A stretch of 64,000 nucleotides of DNA from Lineus longissimus (taxonomy: Eukaryota; Nemertea; Pilidiophora; Heteronemertea; Lineidae), in contig NC_088319.1 of NCBI RefSeq assembly GCF_910592395.1, positions 17,732,001 through 17,796,000 of the forward strand, in the 5' to 3' direction. The position numbers and the translations under genes were made by a program. Numbering within the stretch: position 1 is the stretch's first letter; the number at the start of each line of letters is the position of its first letter. The notes under the pieces were generated by a model, which had not been told where the DNA came from, did no database searches, and was given only the letters and a program-made list of their open reading frames with translations. Positions 20,337-32,216 of the stretch are shown piece after piece.

Positions 20337-22844
20337 ATGATGGAGTCCCGACCACGGTCCTGCCAGATTTGTGGTGTCGTCCAGGTGGAGGGCACCGCCT
20401 GCCATTGCATGAGCAACCATACAATATGCGCCCCCTGCACCGGTATCCAAGGGTTAAAGTGTCGTCTGCTCGAGAACTATGACTGTCGCTTGTGTCAACG
20501 GGAATTCCTGGATCCGGAGCATTCAAAGAAAGAAGTCCCTCCGTTGCTGAAAAGGTTCGCACTGCTGAAGAACGCTGTTGGTGTGACGGCTGCCTTTTGC
20601 GGTGTGAATAAGTACCATGGAGTGCGGCAGGTCAGAGCGAGATTCGTTTGCATAGATTGTGAGACGTATTCATGTGAGAAGTGTCTGTCTCATCACGGCG
20701 GCAAGAACAAGGCCATTATTGGGCACCATAACATCTGTGACCTCGTCTCCAACCGGAGGCATGATAGCGCCCTCTGTTGGGAATGTTCTCATCGAAAGGC
20801 TATTAACTTTTGTTTGAGTGAAGAGTGTAATACATCACTGTGTGAAGTATGTACCAGTTGCCATGATGCTGATCATGATGTGAAGGAATTGGGCGTTGCC
20901 AAGAAGACCATGGAGGAATATATCAAAACAAAGGAGATGACCTTGAGAAATAGTATTCTGTACATGGAGGAGAAAAAGTTAGACACGGAAAGAGAACGTC
21001 GTGGGTGGTCTCAGGAAACTGCGAGAATTCGTGAGAATATCAATTCATGGGCAGACGAGCTGATAAACCTCCTTGAAAAACAGCGTCGTGACCTTTTAAA
21101 GGAGTTCAAGGTCAAAGAAGAGGGTATACAGAATGAGTATGATGTCATAGAGGGTAATCTGACGGAGGCCGAGATGAAGAAAGGTCACCTGAAGAGTGTT
21201 CACGATTTGCTGGGAGATGTGTCGGATATTAATGACGTCACTTCTGCGTACGGGTTTCTGAGGGCCAATGAAGCCACATGGCGGTCAAGTGATGTTCGAG
21301 AATTGACAGAGTCTGAGGACAATGTGCATTTCACGGAAATAGTCTACAGACGTCAGAGAGAAATAATACAAAATCTTAGACATAACAACCTAGTCGGACA
21401 GGTCCACACTCTGATTGGTTACAAATCTGAACCGATGCTGACCTCTAGTGTCAAATGCGAGACCGACACAGAGCCAACGCAAATTTCAAACATCATTATC
21501 CCGAAACCAAACCGATTGGTGGTGTGTGACCGCGGGAACAAATCGGTTAAGTCCAGTCGGCTGATCTCCGCGAAGGGTAATCACGACTTAAGAGAATTTC
21601 ACATGAAATCGCAGCATATCTCGCAGCTAGTCCATGATAAGAAACGCGGGCGTCTCCTGGGTGGAGTGTGCAACAGTTGGTACTCGTGGTTTGATGAAAT
21701 CTGGGTCTTGTCCTGGGACCTCTTCAATGAGAAACAGTTGTGTAGAGTCGGAGAGAACCACACCGGCCTCCTATTGGTCATCAACGAAAACTTCGCCTAC
21801 GTCATCACTGCCTTTCATACCGAAGGTGCACGTGAGCTGACTGATTCCAGTGAGGACCTGAGGACGTATCTGCACGGCTCCCCAAAAGGAGAAACATCAC
21901 CAAAGTCATCGTTGTCTAGGTTGTCACCGGTACCCAGAAGGGGCGATCAGAGTCCAAAGCCACCTTCCTCACCGAGACCCTTCGCCTCAGGGTGCACCTC
22001 CCCTAACCGTCCCTCGTCACCAATGCTGTCAAAGAGTACCGAGCTATGGCCTGGGATGCTGAGCCGAAAGCTCCGCAGATATCAGCTTGACGTGCCTGAT
22101 ACGAACTCCGGACCTTCAACCCCACAACTGTCACCAAGGTTGGGGAACTCACCGCTTCTCACGCGCAGGAAACGCTGCGTCACGTGCCCGACGGAAATTT
22201 TGAATTTTGAGCTCCACGGTCGAGAAAATAAGGAAATTGATACTTTCCTAGCAGACGTCACAAAAAGAACATGGAGGGGAGAGATCTTCGTTTATGACCT
22301 TGACACTTTTGAGCAGATCTCTAATGTCACCACAGATTACTGTCCACAGACTGCAGTGGCGACACCAACCGGTGAGTTGGTCATGATCTCACGTGATGGT
22401 TGGATGAGAGTTCTGACATCATCACTCGAGGAGCTTCGGTCTGTCCGGATTGCTGGGATACGGGGACACAGGGAGGCGGACTTCCATGCCCAGTCTGCCT
22501 CGGCCCTGGCTGTGAATGGGCGGGGCCAACTCATAATAGGTCTGCACGGGAGAAATGCCATAACTGAAAGGAAAGGCGGTCGTATCAATTTGTATTCTCT
22601 CTCCGGCGAGTTTCTGCGAACACTGATAAACGAGGAGAGCGGATTACATCACCCAACGGCGGCCTCTATCGACGACCACGGCAAGTTATACGTGGCCGAT
22701 GACAATCAGGATGGCGGACAATCATTGGTTGTTTTCCAGCCGGAGCGCGAACGTTCCGCCAATCACGACAAAGAAGACAATGGGCTGGAAGAGCAAGCTG
22801 TTGGACATGGGGTCGCGTTGAAAGATGGTATCGATATGAAATGA
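20337..22844 (+). CDS. TRIM-like protein: RING-like, two B-boxes, coiled coil, NHL-like propeller
   Basis: Probable E3 ubiquitin ligase or RNA/protein-binding TRIM protein, about 835 residues in a single coding exon. The acceptor is at 20333 (CTTTTTCAG) and the first ATG is at 20337, so a noncoding exon lies upstream. Residues 9-53 hold a cysteine/histidine RING-like pattern (CQICG, then CHCMSNHTICAPC, then CRLC). A first B-box is at about 103-133 (CIDCETYSCEKC, then HH), a second at about 146-184 (CWECSHRKAINFC, then CEVCTSCHDADHD), and a coiled coil at about 187-290. After a Ser/Pro-rich insert (about 515-620, many SPK/SPR) the C-terminal part looks like beta-propeller blades (GELVMISRDGWMRVL, then GGRINLYSLSGEFLRTL, then ASIDDHGKLYVADD). 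The RING is unusual in spacing. I cannot assign it to a named TRIM. Confidence 0.8.
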   Translation: MMESRPRSCQICGVVQVEGTACHCMSNHTICAPCTGIQGLKCRLLENYDCRLCQREFLDPEHSKKEVPPLLKRFALLKNAVGVTAAFCGVNKYHGVRQVRARFVCIDCETYSCEKCLSHHGGKNKAIIGHHNICDLVSNRRHDSALCWECSHRKAINFCLSEECNTSLCEVCTSCHDADHDVKELGVAKKTMEEYIKTKEMTLRNSILYMEEKKLDTERERRGWSQETARIRENINSWADELINLLEKQRRDLLKEFKVKEEGIQNEYDVIEGNLTEAEMKKGHLKSVHDLLGDVSDINDVTSAYGFLRANEATWRSSDVRELTESEDNVHFTEIVYRRQREIIQNLRHNNLVGQVHTLIGYKSEPMLTSSVKCETDTEPTQISNIIIPKPNRLVVCDRGNKSVKSSRLISAKGNHDLREFHMKSQHISQLVHDKKRGRLLGGVCNSWYSWFDEIWVLSWDLFNEKQLCRVGENHTGLLLVINENFAYVITAFHTEGARELTDSSEDLRTYLHGSPKGETSPKSSLSRLSPVPRRGDQSPKPPSSPRPFASGCTSPNRPSSPMLSKSTELWPGMLSRKLRRYQLDVPDTNSGPSTPQLSPRLGNSPLLTRRKRCVTCPTEILNFELHGRENKEIDTFLADVTKRTWRGEIFVYDLDTFEQISNVTTDYCPQTAVATPTGELVMISRDGWMRVLTSSLEELRSVRIAGIRGHREADFHAQSASALAVNGRGQLIIGLHGRNAITERKGGRINLYSLSGEFLRTLINEESGLHHPTAASIDDHGKLYVADDNQDGGQSLVVFQPERERSANHDKEDNGLEEQAVGHGVALKDGIDMK

Positions 22845-25312
22845 GGCAAACAATTGTTCTCTTGAGTCGCCGATGTAAAAGAGATCTTAGTCCTGGTGAA
22901 ATAAGATTAAATACTAGAAAAGTCACGTGAGAGTGACATAGAATGTGCCAGGGATGGAATGCTTAGCATGGTTGTTGCTGTTGTTGTAGTTATTACTGTG
23001 TTTTTGAATACATTTTTATACAACTGTGGATGACCGCAGTTTAGTCAGTGATTGCAGTTCGCCCATTTTGTTGTGTGTAATGTCAGCATCTTCAGGCCAC
23101 GGGCCATAGGGGAGAAGAAACTTAGGCAGCGATACCAGCATCTGTCAGGTTGAGCAACTTACAAAACAATATATATGCAAAGTAAAAAGGACAAGTACAT
23201 GTATTTGTTCTGTTGCAGCTGATATGGGGCTTTTAGTCATTAAAAAACAGGTGAAAGCATAAATCACGGTATTTTAAACTGCTCGTCTCACAGTTGATCA
23301 GATTCATTTGTGCAGCTGGGTTTCCATTTACCCAGGAAGGGAATTAGACGGCAGAAGGTGTGACCAGTTTCGGGCGTATAGTCCAATCAAGAGTGTCAAA
23401 TTTTGCGTCTCCGGCATGCTCTTAAGAATTGAGCCATTTTCTGTAATATCGGAAAAGTGGTGCAAACGGTGGACATTTAATGTAAATTTCGTAAACTTAA
23501 TAGCACTGGAGAGTGAGTTACGACAAAAACTGAGCCAGTCGCTGAGAAAACTGGCCCGCGTGAGTTGATGGTGCTATGTGAAAGTAACTTTCTCGTTCGA
23601 AGAATGTACCGGGCCTATTGATGATACCAAGGCTTCATTAGGGATGATACACTATGACTACAACATCAAATTTGGCTATGATGGTTTTGTATAGTATATA
23701 CATGTACTGGTATTCTAATTCTTGAATGCGATAACCTCAGCTTAGACATAACTGACCGGTTAGTGTGAACAAACTGCTGGTTCGCGTGACGTGTGAATAT
23801 CAATACTGGTATGCCTTATTGCGACCAAATAGACCGGGTTTTATGTAACATCGATCAACATGGTTTGGTACTCTTGGTTCGGCCATATCTGATGGAATTC
23901 AGTCAAAGCAAAGATTATAGCTGTCAGCTGTGTGTGGTCTTCATGCTGTCAGCTATTCATAAGCTGCATACGAATTTAATGTCAGAAAATTTTATCAGGA
24001 AAATCGTGTGACACACTTCTGAAAACCACAGCACCATTTTTAGCTAAAGAAGAGGATGAACGACAGATGAAGGTTCCGCGCACTCCCTTTAAACCAGACG
24101 GATTCGAGCACCTGCCGTTGACCTGCATTGGTAACTTCCATGACCATCCAGTGACGGAGCGTTTCACAGGTGAATGTTGATTTTACCACTACCAGCATAA
24201 TTCCGTTTTTGGTTTTTGAATCACTTGAGACGACAGCTTCAGTTTGATTTTGCGCTTCATCAATCAGCGTTCATTTATTAACACGGCAGTGCGTGTCAAA
24301 GGTGCTATTCAAACGAGAGCACATTATGAATTTCCAAACAATACCTGCATGTTCACTAGAAAGGCCTATGATTTTATTCTCTCGAGACCAATATGCTGCT
24401 GTCTGAAGCTGAGTGTTAAAACACCTGTTGGGTATGTACCGACCGGCAAATCAATATTAATTCATGAACAAGTTACATCAAATCATACGCGATTGGAATG
24501 GACATGAGATATACTGGGGGCGTCCACTAATCGGTTGTTCATATTTTTGTCAGCATTTTGGTGGAACGTCTCGGGGGTTGAACGAGCGAGCGAGCGAGGA
24601 GATAGCAGTTGGTGTTCAAAGTTGGAACAACACGATCACCAGAAATCAAAATATTCAACCACTGGTCGGACGAATTCAATAATTCCTCTTTGGATTGTTA
24701 CTTTTGACGTGGTAATTGTGTCGTCTGCGAATAGTGATAGTCTTCTGCTTCACGGCGAGTAAAGTTTAGTTTACGGCGAAGGAGTCCGACAAATCCTATC
24801 GTCAGAAGTGAAAGTGAGTATCAATGTGGCAAACTTAGGCCATCCCTTCTTATTGATCATGCAAGTTATTGGGTAGTATCCGTGTTGTCAACGCACGTGC
24901 TATGCGACCTTCGCTTCAGCACTTGGTGCATCAGCTTTCAGTTTCAAAGTGAAATTAACAGACAGATCAAGATCGCTTGTCGTTAGATGTAAAGTAAAGT
25001 AAGGAAAAATGTAACCCCAATTTGTCACTGGTATACGATACGGCGTTCAGGGGCAAAATGGCTTCATTGTTCTCGACGTCGTCATTTTGACGCGTCGTCC
25101 GTCGTTTGCGCGTTGTTGACCATTCCAAGATCGGGAAGCAAGTCGTTCGCACATATAGGCATATAGACCTGGAACATGGTCACTTAAGGTAATGTAAATC
25201 TTCAACAAAGTCTAAAAGGGGAGAGCCGCAGAGTGATTTCAAGATCTCTATCGAATTACGACCATTCATTCCCCTTTGATGAAGTTAGCTTACAATATTT
25301 TCACCACCACAG
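22845..25312. other. Intergenic region between TRIM-like and SLC7 number 1
   Basis: It contains the presumed TRIM 3' UTR (ATTAAA at about 22905) and the 5' region of the transporter. Small ORFs (23308-23568, 23793-24011, 24244-24507) show no domain or splice logic. I see no other gene. Confidence 0.4.
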
Positions 25313-25324
25313 GCACAACAGACA

Positions 25325-28228
25325 ATGAACGGCTACACCATACCAAAGATTAGAGCCGTAGCCCAAAGTATGTTAACTCCCGTCTACAGGTTCTCGTCAT
25401 GTTTTCTCTTTGCAGAACCTATGATGACGTCATGTCGCAGCAGGTGCGAGGACCTCTCGATCAAGGCCTGGAAGAGCCTGACAAGGACCAAGACCTTAGA
25501 GGCCGATATCATGAAGACGCCGCTCAAACGATGCCTGTCAGCGGTCCATCTCGCCTTCTTCGGAGTTGGGCAGATGGCTGGTGCGGGAGTGTACGTCCTG
25601 ACAGGGACTGTCGCCAAGAACCGGGCGGGGCCCGCAACATTCCTCTCGTACTTTATCGCCGGGTTGATCGCTTTCCTTTCCGCGTTGTGCTACGCAGAGT
25701 TTGGCGCTCGAGTTCCGAAGGCGGGGTCCTCCTACACCTACGCTTATGTCACTGTCGGAGAGTTCTTAGCGTTCGTGATCGGATGGAACATATTATTGGA
25801 ACATTGCATCGGCGCGGCTAGTACTGCGCGTGCGTGGGGTGGGTCGATTGACGCGATATCCAACGGTGCAGTCAAAAACTTCACATTGACCTACATTGGT
25901 GGTATGAACATGACAGGTCTGGCAGAATACCAAGACTTCCTTGCGCTCGCAATCATCATAGTACTGGCAATATTTGTTGCTTTAGGTGCGAAAGTTAGCA
26001 TGAACTTTAACAGTTTCATAGCAGTTTTGAACATGGCTATAACTGTGCTGATCGTAGGGGTGGGGTTCTATAACGCAGATTTAAAAAATTGGACCAACAA
26101 AGATCACGGCGGTTTCCTACCGTTTGGTTTTGGGGGTGTGATCAGTGGTGCGGCCATGTGCTTTTACGGGTATGTCGGGTTTGATGGGATCGCCATCGCT
26201 GGGGAGGAGGCGGAGAATCCGGCCAAGGCAATCCCTATCGCAAATGGACTCGCTATGTCCATCGTGATGATAATGTACGTGTTGATGTCATCTGCGCTAA
26301 CTCTCATGGTGCCGTATTACGACATTGACCCAGCCGCAGCATTTTCCGTCGCGTTTCGCGACCTCGGTTTCGGATGGGCGGAAATAGTTGTGACAGTTGG
26401 CGCCCTTGTGGCAATTACGGGAACTACTCTTGGGAACTTGTACGCAGTGCCGCGGAGTGCTTGGGCTATGGCAAGTGACGGTTTATTGTTCGATTTCCTC
26501 TCCTACATACATCCTACCAGAAAAACACCCATGGTGGCGATCCTTGTTTTCTCCATCCTTGCTGGCATCCTGGCGGTCATACTGGACTTAGCAACCCTAG
26601 CCGAGTTCGTCTCCTTGGGTACGCTTATGGCAGTGACAGTTGTATCAGCTTGTGTCATCGTCCTACGTTACCAGGGGATCGAAGACTGTCAGTTTAAGAT
26701 CAAAGACCCAGACGCCGACTCGAACACTTTCAACAAAGACGCTGAATCATACAAAGATAAGCTGATAGAGTTAGAAAGGGGAGAAGACTTTGGGAGGTTG
26801 AAACAACAGTTCAAGGATGTGCCAATCCTCAGAACATTTGCCCCTGGCAAAGCAGTGACTCTGGCAGTGGCCATCATGGCCGTCCTAATGTTCGCCATCG
26901 CCATCTTGATAATCGCTGGATTGCAGGACCTAAAGAACTCCTCCTGGTGGCTGATACTGATACTAATCGGGTTGTGCTTTATCCTGGTGTTGACCTTTGG
27001 TTCCATCTTAATGCACGTGCAGAATGACAGTTTCCTTACATTCCAGGTGGGTCGTAGAACTTGTGTACTTCATCAATATGTATCGTGTGTTCCTTCTTGG
27101 GTGCCACTAACCACCTACATCTCCACCTCTCTGACATTTTCAATGCGAGTGTTTTTGGTTTGAACATCTGCAATCTCGTTTCTCCAATCGGATATTTTCA
27201 TCTCTGGCAAGGAAAGTCGAACCTTCCCTCAGACTGCTACCCGATCCTGCGCCATTGTCGTCGGATCGGACACCAGGCTGCCTTTTCCTCTTTCATTCTT
27301 TACAACTCTCCGTCATCTTGTCTCTAGCCATAACAACTAAAATGTTACAGCAACCTGTCGTACTGTGCTTCCGAATTCCCAGTAGCTTCTCTACGGGGTG
27401 TCCCATAAAGAAAACTAAAAATAGACTGAAGTTAACCTCTGTCTGTCAGATGTTTTCTTTTTGGGACACCCTGCCTTAAATCTTCTGTTTCATGGCATGT
27501 TGATGTTTTGCATGTCGCGTGAACTCTGTTTTAATGTTGCACGTGATTGATGGTAAGCATATTGTACATGTTCAAGGTGAGGGGAAGAGTAGATTTAGTT
27601 GGACATGGATTAAGGTATATGGCTAGAGAGACCAATGGTCACTGACGGCTATCATTCAGTAAAATCGGTTGTTTCCATGAAATACGCCCCCAGGTTGTCT
27701 TAGGTCACGATTCCTTTTCATCATGCTTCATTTATCCCTTTACTCCAGATAACAGCTAACAGTACGATCTTATCTTTTTCACTTTTTCAGATGCCCCTGG
27801 TGCCGTTCCTTCCAGCCTTGAGTATGTTTGCTAACATCATGCTACTGGCTAACCTATCAACAATGGCCTGGATACGGTTTGGTGTCTGGATGGCAGTAGG
27901 TAGGTTCTCCTTCACAAATGTGACCCTTGGGAGTGAGCTCTAATGAAGCATGTCGCCGAAAGCTTGTGAACAATCACTGCAAGGCAATTGAACTCTCTGG
28001 CTCTCCAGATTTTCTCACTCTGCCTTTTTCTATCCTATTTCATGTTCTCGTTTTCCAGGATTTGTAATCTACTTCGGTTACGGTGTTCATCACAGCAAGG
28101 AGAACGTGGAGGTGGCGGCAGAAACAACAGCGATCTCCTACAATTCTGAAGACGGTGTCTCGGGCATCGCGGCGAGTAAGGAGGAGAAACCCAGTTATGA
28201 TACATTTGGTGAAACAAAACAGGACTGA
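25325..28228 (+). CDS. SLC7 cationic amino acid transporter (CAT subfamily), number 1
   Basis: Multi-pass plasma-membrane transporter of the APC superfamily, predicted to move basic or related amino acids. Coding exons are 25325-27046, 27791-27899 and 28059-28228; phases fit and total 666 residues from the first ATG. The conserved CAT core begins LKRCLSAVHLAFFGVGQMAG, then AGVYVLTGTVA, then [19 protein letters not shown], then GWNILLEHCIGAAS, then GFVGFDGIA-like and GEEAENPAKAIP, then RSAWAMASDGLLF and the C-terminal pair of helices (FGVWMAVGFVIYFGYG). About 14 helices are expected. The start is uncertain: an acceptor at 25312 favours ATG 25325, but another acceptor at 25415 favours ATG 25421 (634 residues, MMTSCRSR), closer to the usual CAT start. 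Nearly all of the core is one exon, unlike the 13-exon paralogue at 50746-58832. Confidence 0.92.
27396..27471. mobile_element. Short TIR element (MITE-like), GGGTGTCCC ends
   Basis: GGGTGTCCCATAAAGAAAAC at the left is mirrored by GTTTTCTTTTTGGGACACCC at the right (one or two mismatches), with about 36 bp between. It lies inside intron 1 of SLC7 number 1. GGGTGTCCC ends are common in animal mariner-type elements. As RNA it would form a long hairpin. Confidence 0.75.
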
Positions 28229-29125
28229 GGTTTTACTGCTCATCTGATCACGGGCAAATATGAAGGTGTTCTCTGTGGACTTTACCGGGGACTTTGGGAG
28301 AAGTCAAAACTGCAAATCCAACCCGCTGGAGTAATAAATATGTAGTAGAAACAGCCACAATAATCACTCGGTCGTCGCCCTAAAAGCAACATTGTGATAA
28401 TATTGATAACCTCTTTGAATCTCTGATGAAGCAAAATGGGCGTCACGTTGCATGGCTATGCTGCTGACTTTAGCAGCGTCCACGTAATTGACGATGACGA
28501 AATGTAATAACGATGATCGTGATAACCAAACTGAAATTCGGTTCAATTAGTTATAATGTAATGAGTAAATGGAATAAATTATTCATGTTATAGATGTCGT
28601 ACTTGTTGTTCAGTCAATATGCATCCTGACGTAATCAGTGGTTTTGAATATACCCCGCCTCTCGATATTGTATAGGTGGTAGGAGTATAGCAAAAACCTG
28701 ATCTCAGGATGGTCAATATGCTACTGGTGGCTGAACCTTGGACCGGTGAATCCATCTAACTGATGAAGACCATGACCAGCAGACATACCCTCGGCTGTCC
28801 ACCATTCTGATGACCATAGCGCAGCTTGGTCTGCCTGTACAACGGGCACAGCCGGACGACAATTCTGGGTCGAAGTTAGGACAATGTCACAACCAGACAA
28901 CGAGAGAAGGATTAATGCATTTGGGGCCGTAAAACTCATGATTTATTGGTTTTGAGAACATGGCAAAGGCTCTTTCGAAATAACTATTCTGCAATCTCTT
29001 GCGCGACCGCACCCTACCCTACATATAGTTCATGAAAACATCGGGTAGTTGTAACACCCGCATCTGAATCTGTCACATATGGTTGAAGCAAAAAACGTTA
29101 CAGCTGCACATACACAATCTTCAAG
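28229..29125. other. 3' UTR of SLC7 number 1 and intergenic gap
   Basis: AATAAA occurs at about 28333 and 28572, either of which could end the transporter mRNA. No other gene is visible before SZRD1. Confidence 0.5.
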
Positions 29126-30149
29126 ATGGCGGATGATGGTAAAAATGAAAATGACGACGAAATTTTGGAGGATTGGGAAGATTTAGAAGACACAGGGGTG
29201 GGTGATGATGATAAGTTTTGTATCTGACAAATAACATCTTTATATGCATTCGAAGAAAGTTTGGTTTTTACCAATCTGTGAATGAGAAGTGGTTTTATTT
29301 TGATGTCCAACTTCGTATCTTCGTAACTTCAGCAAGTGCCTATTCTTTTTCATTTTTTAGGAACTTGACAAGAGGCTTGAGGAATTAAGGTCTACTGCTG
29401 ATAAAGATGAGACAAACAGGTGAGGAGAACTTAAAGTGATGTTTTGAGGTAGAAATCATTTCTATTGACAAGGAAGGAGCAATGCTGATTGCACAGATGG
29501 CGAAGTCCAAGCAAGCCATTGGCCAAGGATTCAGTCAATCTTGACCCTTCATGGCTTCGACATCATCCTGCCAGCTTTTTTACGATCTGAAAATCAATTC
29601 TCGATTCTGTAAATTTCAGGAGGACTTCTGGTAGTGGGCCGGTTGTTGAGGACAGTACGAGAACACAGTATCAGCCACAAGTAAAAATATTAAAAAGACA
29701 AGTCAATGAGAATGGTTATCAAGGTGCTGAGTAAGTAGATACATTGCATAGAGTTCAGACTGGGACTTCATTTCCTTGTAATACCATGATTCAAATCAAC
29801 AACAAACCAGCTCACTCTACATATATTACAATTCCAGGAACAGAAAAGTACAAGTCAAATCACTTGAAGAAAGACAAGCAGAGTATGCCAAGGCGCGAGA
29901 GCGGATCTTGGGGCCTGAATATGGCAGTGAAGAAAGTGATAGGTAGGTAGAGCATGCTTAGACACAAGAAAGGATCATGTGGCAGTGAAGGAGCAAATCT
30001 TGGCAAATATTCTTTGAGAAGCATTTTCTGATCTTGGCGACTTGTTTCGATGGCTGTTTGCTTGTTCATTTCAGTTCATTTTGATTCTTCATTTCAGTTC
30101 ACCATCCGAATCCCAGTCAACCCAAACACAGTCAGTGATGCAGAGATAG
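29126..30149 (+). CDS. SZRD1: SUZ RNA-binding domain-containing protein 1
   Basis: Small acidic-then-basic protein of 132 residues with a SUZ domain, a short RNA-binding motif. Exons are 29126-29197, 29361-29419, 29620-29730, 29838-29942 and 30098-30149; all have GT-AG ends and matching phases (0, 2, 2, 2). The N-terminus ILEDWEDLEDTGELDKRLEE matches the SZRD1 pattern (ESWEEAADSGEIDRRLE). The middle reads PQVKILKRQ, and the SUZ core is VKSLEERQAEYAKARERILG. It ends QTQSVMQR with TAG at 30147-30149. AATAAA follows at about 30170. A second acceptor-like CAG at 30074 would add sequence before the last exon; the one used here keeps the frame. The C-terminus is shorter than in vertebrates. Confidence 0.92.
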
Positions 30150-30521
30150 CCAGCGGTCAACAGAAATACAAATAAACATTTTCATCATCATCATCATCAT
30201 TATTAGTTTTAGAGTCTCGTGGCCAATTTGACCTTCGGCTTGTCGTGTGTAACAATTTATAACAAAAAAACGTGTGCGCTTTAATGGGTGTAGACGGGAA
30301 TTCATAACTTTCTCGATAAGACTATAATTTGGACAGTGTCTGTCGATGTGACCATCATTCAATGATTATAAACCATATCTGCAGTTGTAAACATGAGCAG
30401 GGCATCGGTGACAACTTCTTACTAATCCATGTTTGTGACTGCAACACTTGGACAGCCTACATGGTCAAGGTTAACAGGGAAGGGCCAAAAGGTGTTTACA
30501 GACATAGAGCCTTACTCTTAA

Positions 30522-30582
30522 CACCTTCACGAGGATCTGAGGGGGTGGGGTGTTGGGGAGTGAAACAACGGCCGTGAAGGTG
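30522..30582. mobile_element. piggyBac-type MITE flanked by TTAA
   Basis: CACCTTCACG (30522-30531) and its exact complement CGTGAAGGTG (30573-30582) are flanked on both sides by TTAA (30518-30521 and 30583-30586). A TTAA target duplication is the piggyBac signature. The body is only about 40 bp, so it is non-autonomous. Confidence 0.7.
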
Positions 30583-30589
30583 TTAACAA

Positions 30590-31560
30590 CCATGCATAAT
30601 AATAATTGAGAGTTTGAGGTTAACGACTTATCAAGCACAGGTGTGGAGCCTCAACTTTGGAACCATACAAACATGTTCTAGTCAAACCACTTGGGCAATA
30701 ATACATGTGAGCCTGTTGAAATCATTTCACCTTGACCTGTTCCAAAATAGAGAGGACTATTGATCATTGCTTTGCTTTTCTAAGTGCTACTTGAAAGTTT
30801 TTTTGCATTAAAGAATATTTCACTAGAAAACCTTGTAGATATGCTACCGGATCAAAAGTGTGTGGTATATTTTGTGTATAGATACATTGTGTAAATAGAT
30901 GAATTGTTTTACAAAGCCTGGTGTTGATATCTATTTCAAGTTGTTGTCGAAACACCTTCTTTGGTTCCTGTTGTTGTCTTCTTACTTTGGGAAGGAGCTG
31001 CAGACCACACTGACCTCGATACCCCCACCATCTCATGCAAACTACGTGTCTGGCCACACTTGTCAGAAAGTCAAACCACTGAGGATATCCGTCAGAATCC
31101 GTGACAGACAAGTATTGAGACCAGCGGCTCAAACCTTGCCTCTTAGTTTTGGCAGTTAATAGCAGGACAACCCACTGCATGAGATGACATGCCTGGACGT
31201 TAGGTTCAGTAATTCTGAGCAGAACACTGCAATCTGCCATGATCAAAGCCAACTTGGCAGACATCCTTGTTTACGACCAGGATGCAGCGTTGACACCATT
31301 TAGAGGTGCTTGATAGTGCCAGTGACAGCTGGGTGTGGTCATTGACCACTCCGACGCATTCAATGGCATTGGCTGCCTCCTTGTGGCAGCACTTCCACGA
31401 TCTGAATGATGTCATGGAATCACCGTCTGTGGCACGGTGACATCAGATTCCACCATACATGTAGATTCAGATATCACAATAGCTCTGTCTGTTGAAAGTC
31501 ATAATACAACTGTGCAGTAGAACACAACAACCCCAACTACATTTAAAACAGATTCATTTC
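30590..31560. other. Gap between convergent SZRD1 and RUN-protein 3' ends
   Basis: It contains a 166-codon minus-strand ORF at 30764-31264 with no domain I recognise and no splice partner. It is probably chance or a relic. I see no other gene. Confidence 0.4.
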
Positions 31561-31561
31561 A

Positions 31562-31567
31562 TTTATT
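31562..31567 (-). terminator. Poly(A) signal of the RUN/Rubicon-homology gene
   Basis: AATAAA on the minus strand lies about 650 bp after the stop codon at 32219-32217, with no better candidate between. It implies a 3' UTR of about 650 bp. Confidence 0.5.
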
Positions 31568-32216
31568 TGGTATAAAGATTATAACAAACTTTTCATACTC
31601 ATTTGTACAACGTAAACAAGTTGTCAGAATAAAAGGAAAATCAAAACGGAGCCTCCCATGACTGTCATGTTAACAGCCAATTAAAATATTCACCTGATCA
31701 TTACCGGTGCTGCATATTTAGAGATTGTATTAAAACATTTGTTAAACATTACATCTGATGACTTGAATATAATAGGATAGACTGGAATTATGATATAAAA
31801 TGAGCACCATGTCGACAGCATCCTGACAATATCTAACCATATCACTCGATACATGCTATGCGTAAGGAGAAATCGTGTGGTAGGCCCTGTTTGCAGGAGG
31901 ATGTGTCTAAAGTTATTGGCAGAGATGCAGCAATACTGGGAATAGAGCAGGAAATAGAGACAAGGCTCTGGGATACAAATACATTTATAAGTGTCAACTA
32001 GCGAGATCATTTACAATAGGAATACTGTAGTGTCACATGCGAGTACAATTTAGTTTCTACAGTCATTAGGGGCTAATCATTTTCAAAATACTGGACTGAC
32101 ATAACCTAAAACTGACGCATAATACCCAGGTATTGCAATGCTGGACATTCCCACAGTTAATTGCCAACAGAAATAAACCCCACTAGAATAGCATTATTGG
32201 TTGACTGTGTATCTCC

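Noticed and set aside
30764..31264. 166-codon minus ORF
   Set aside because: No family match, and it sits between two convergent 3' ends. Listed only as an unexplained stretch.
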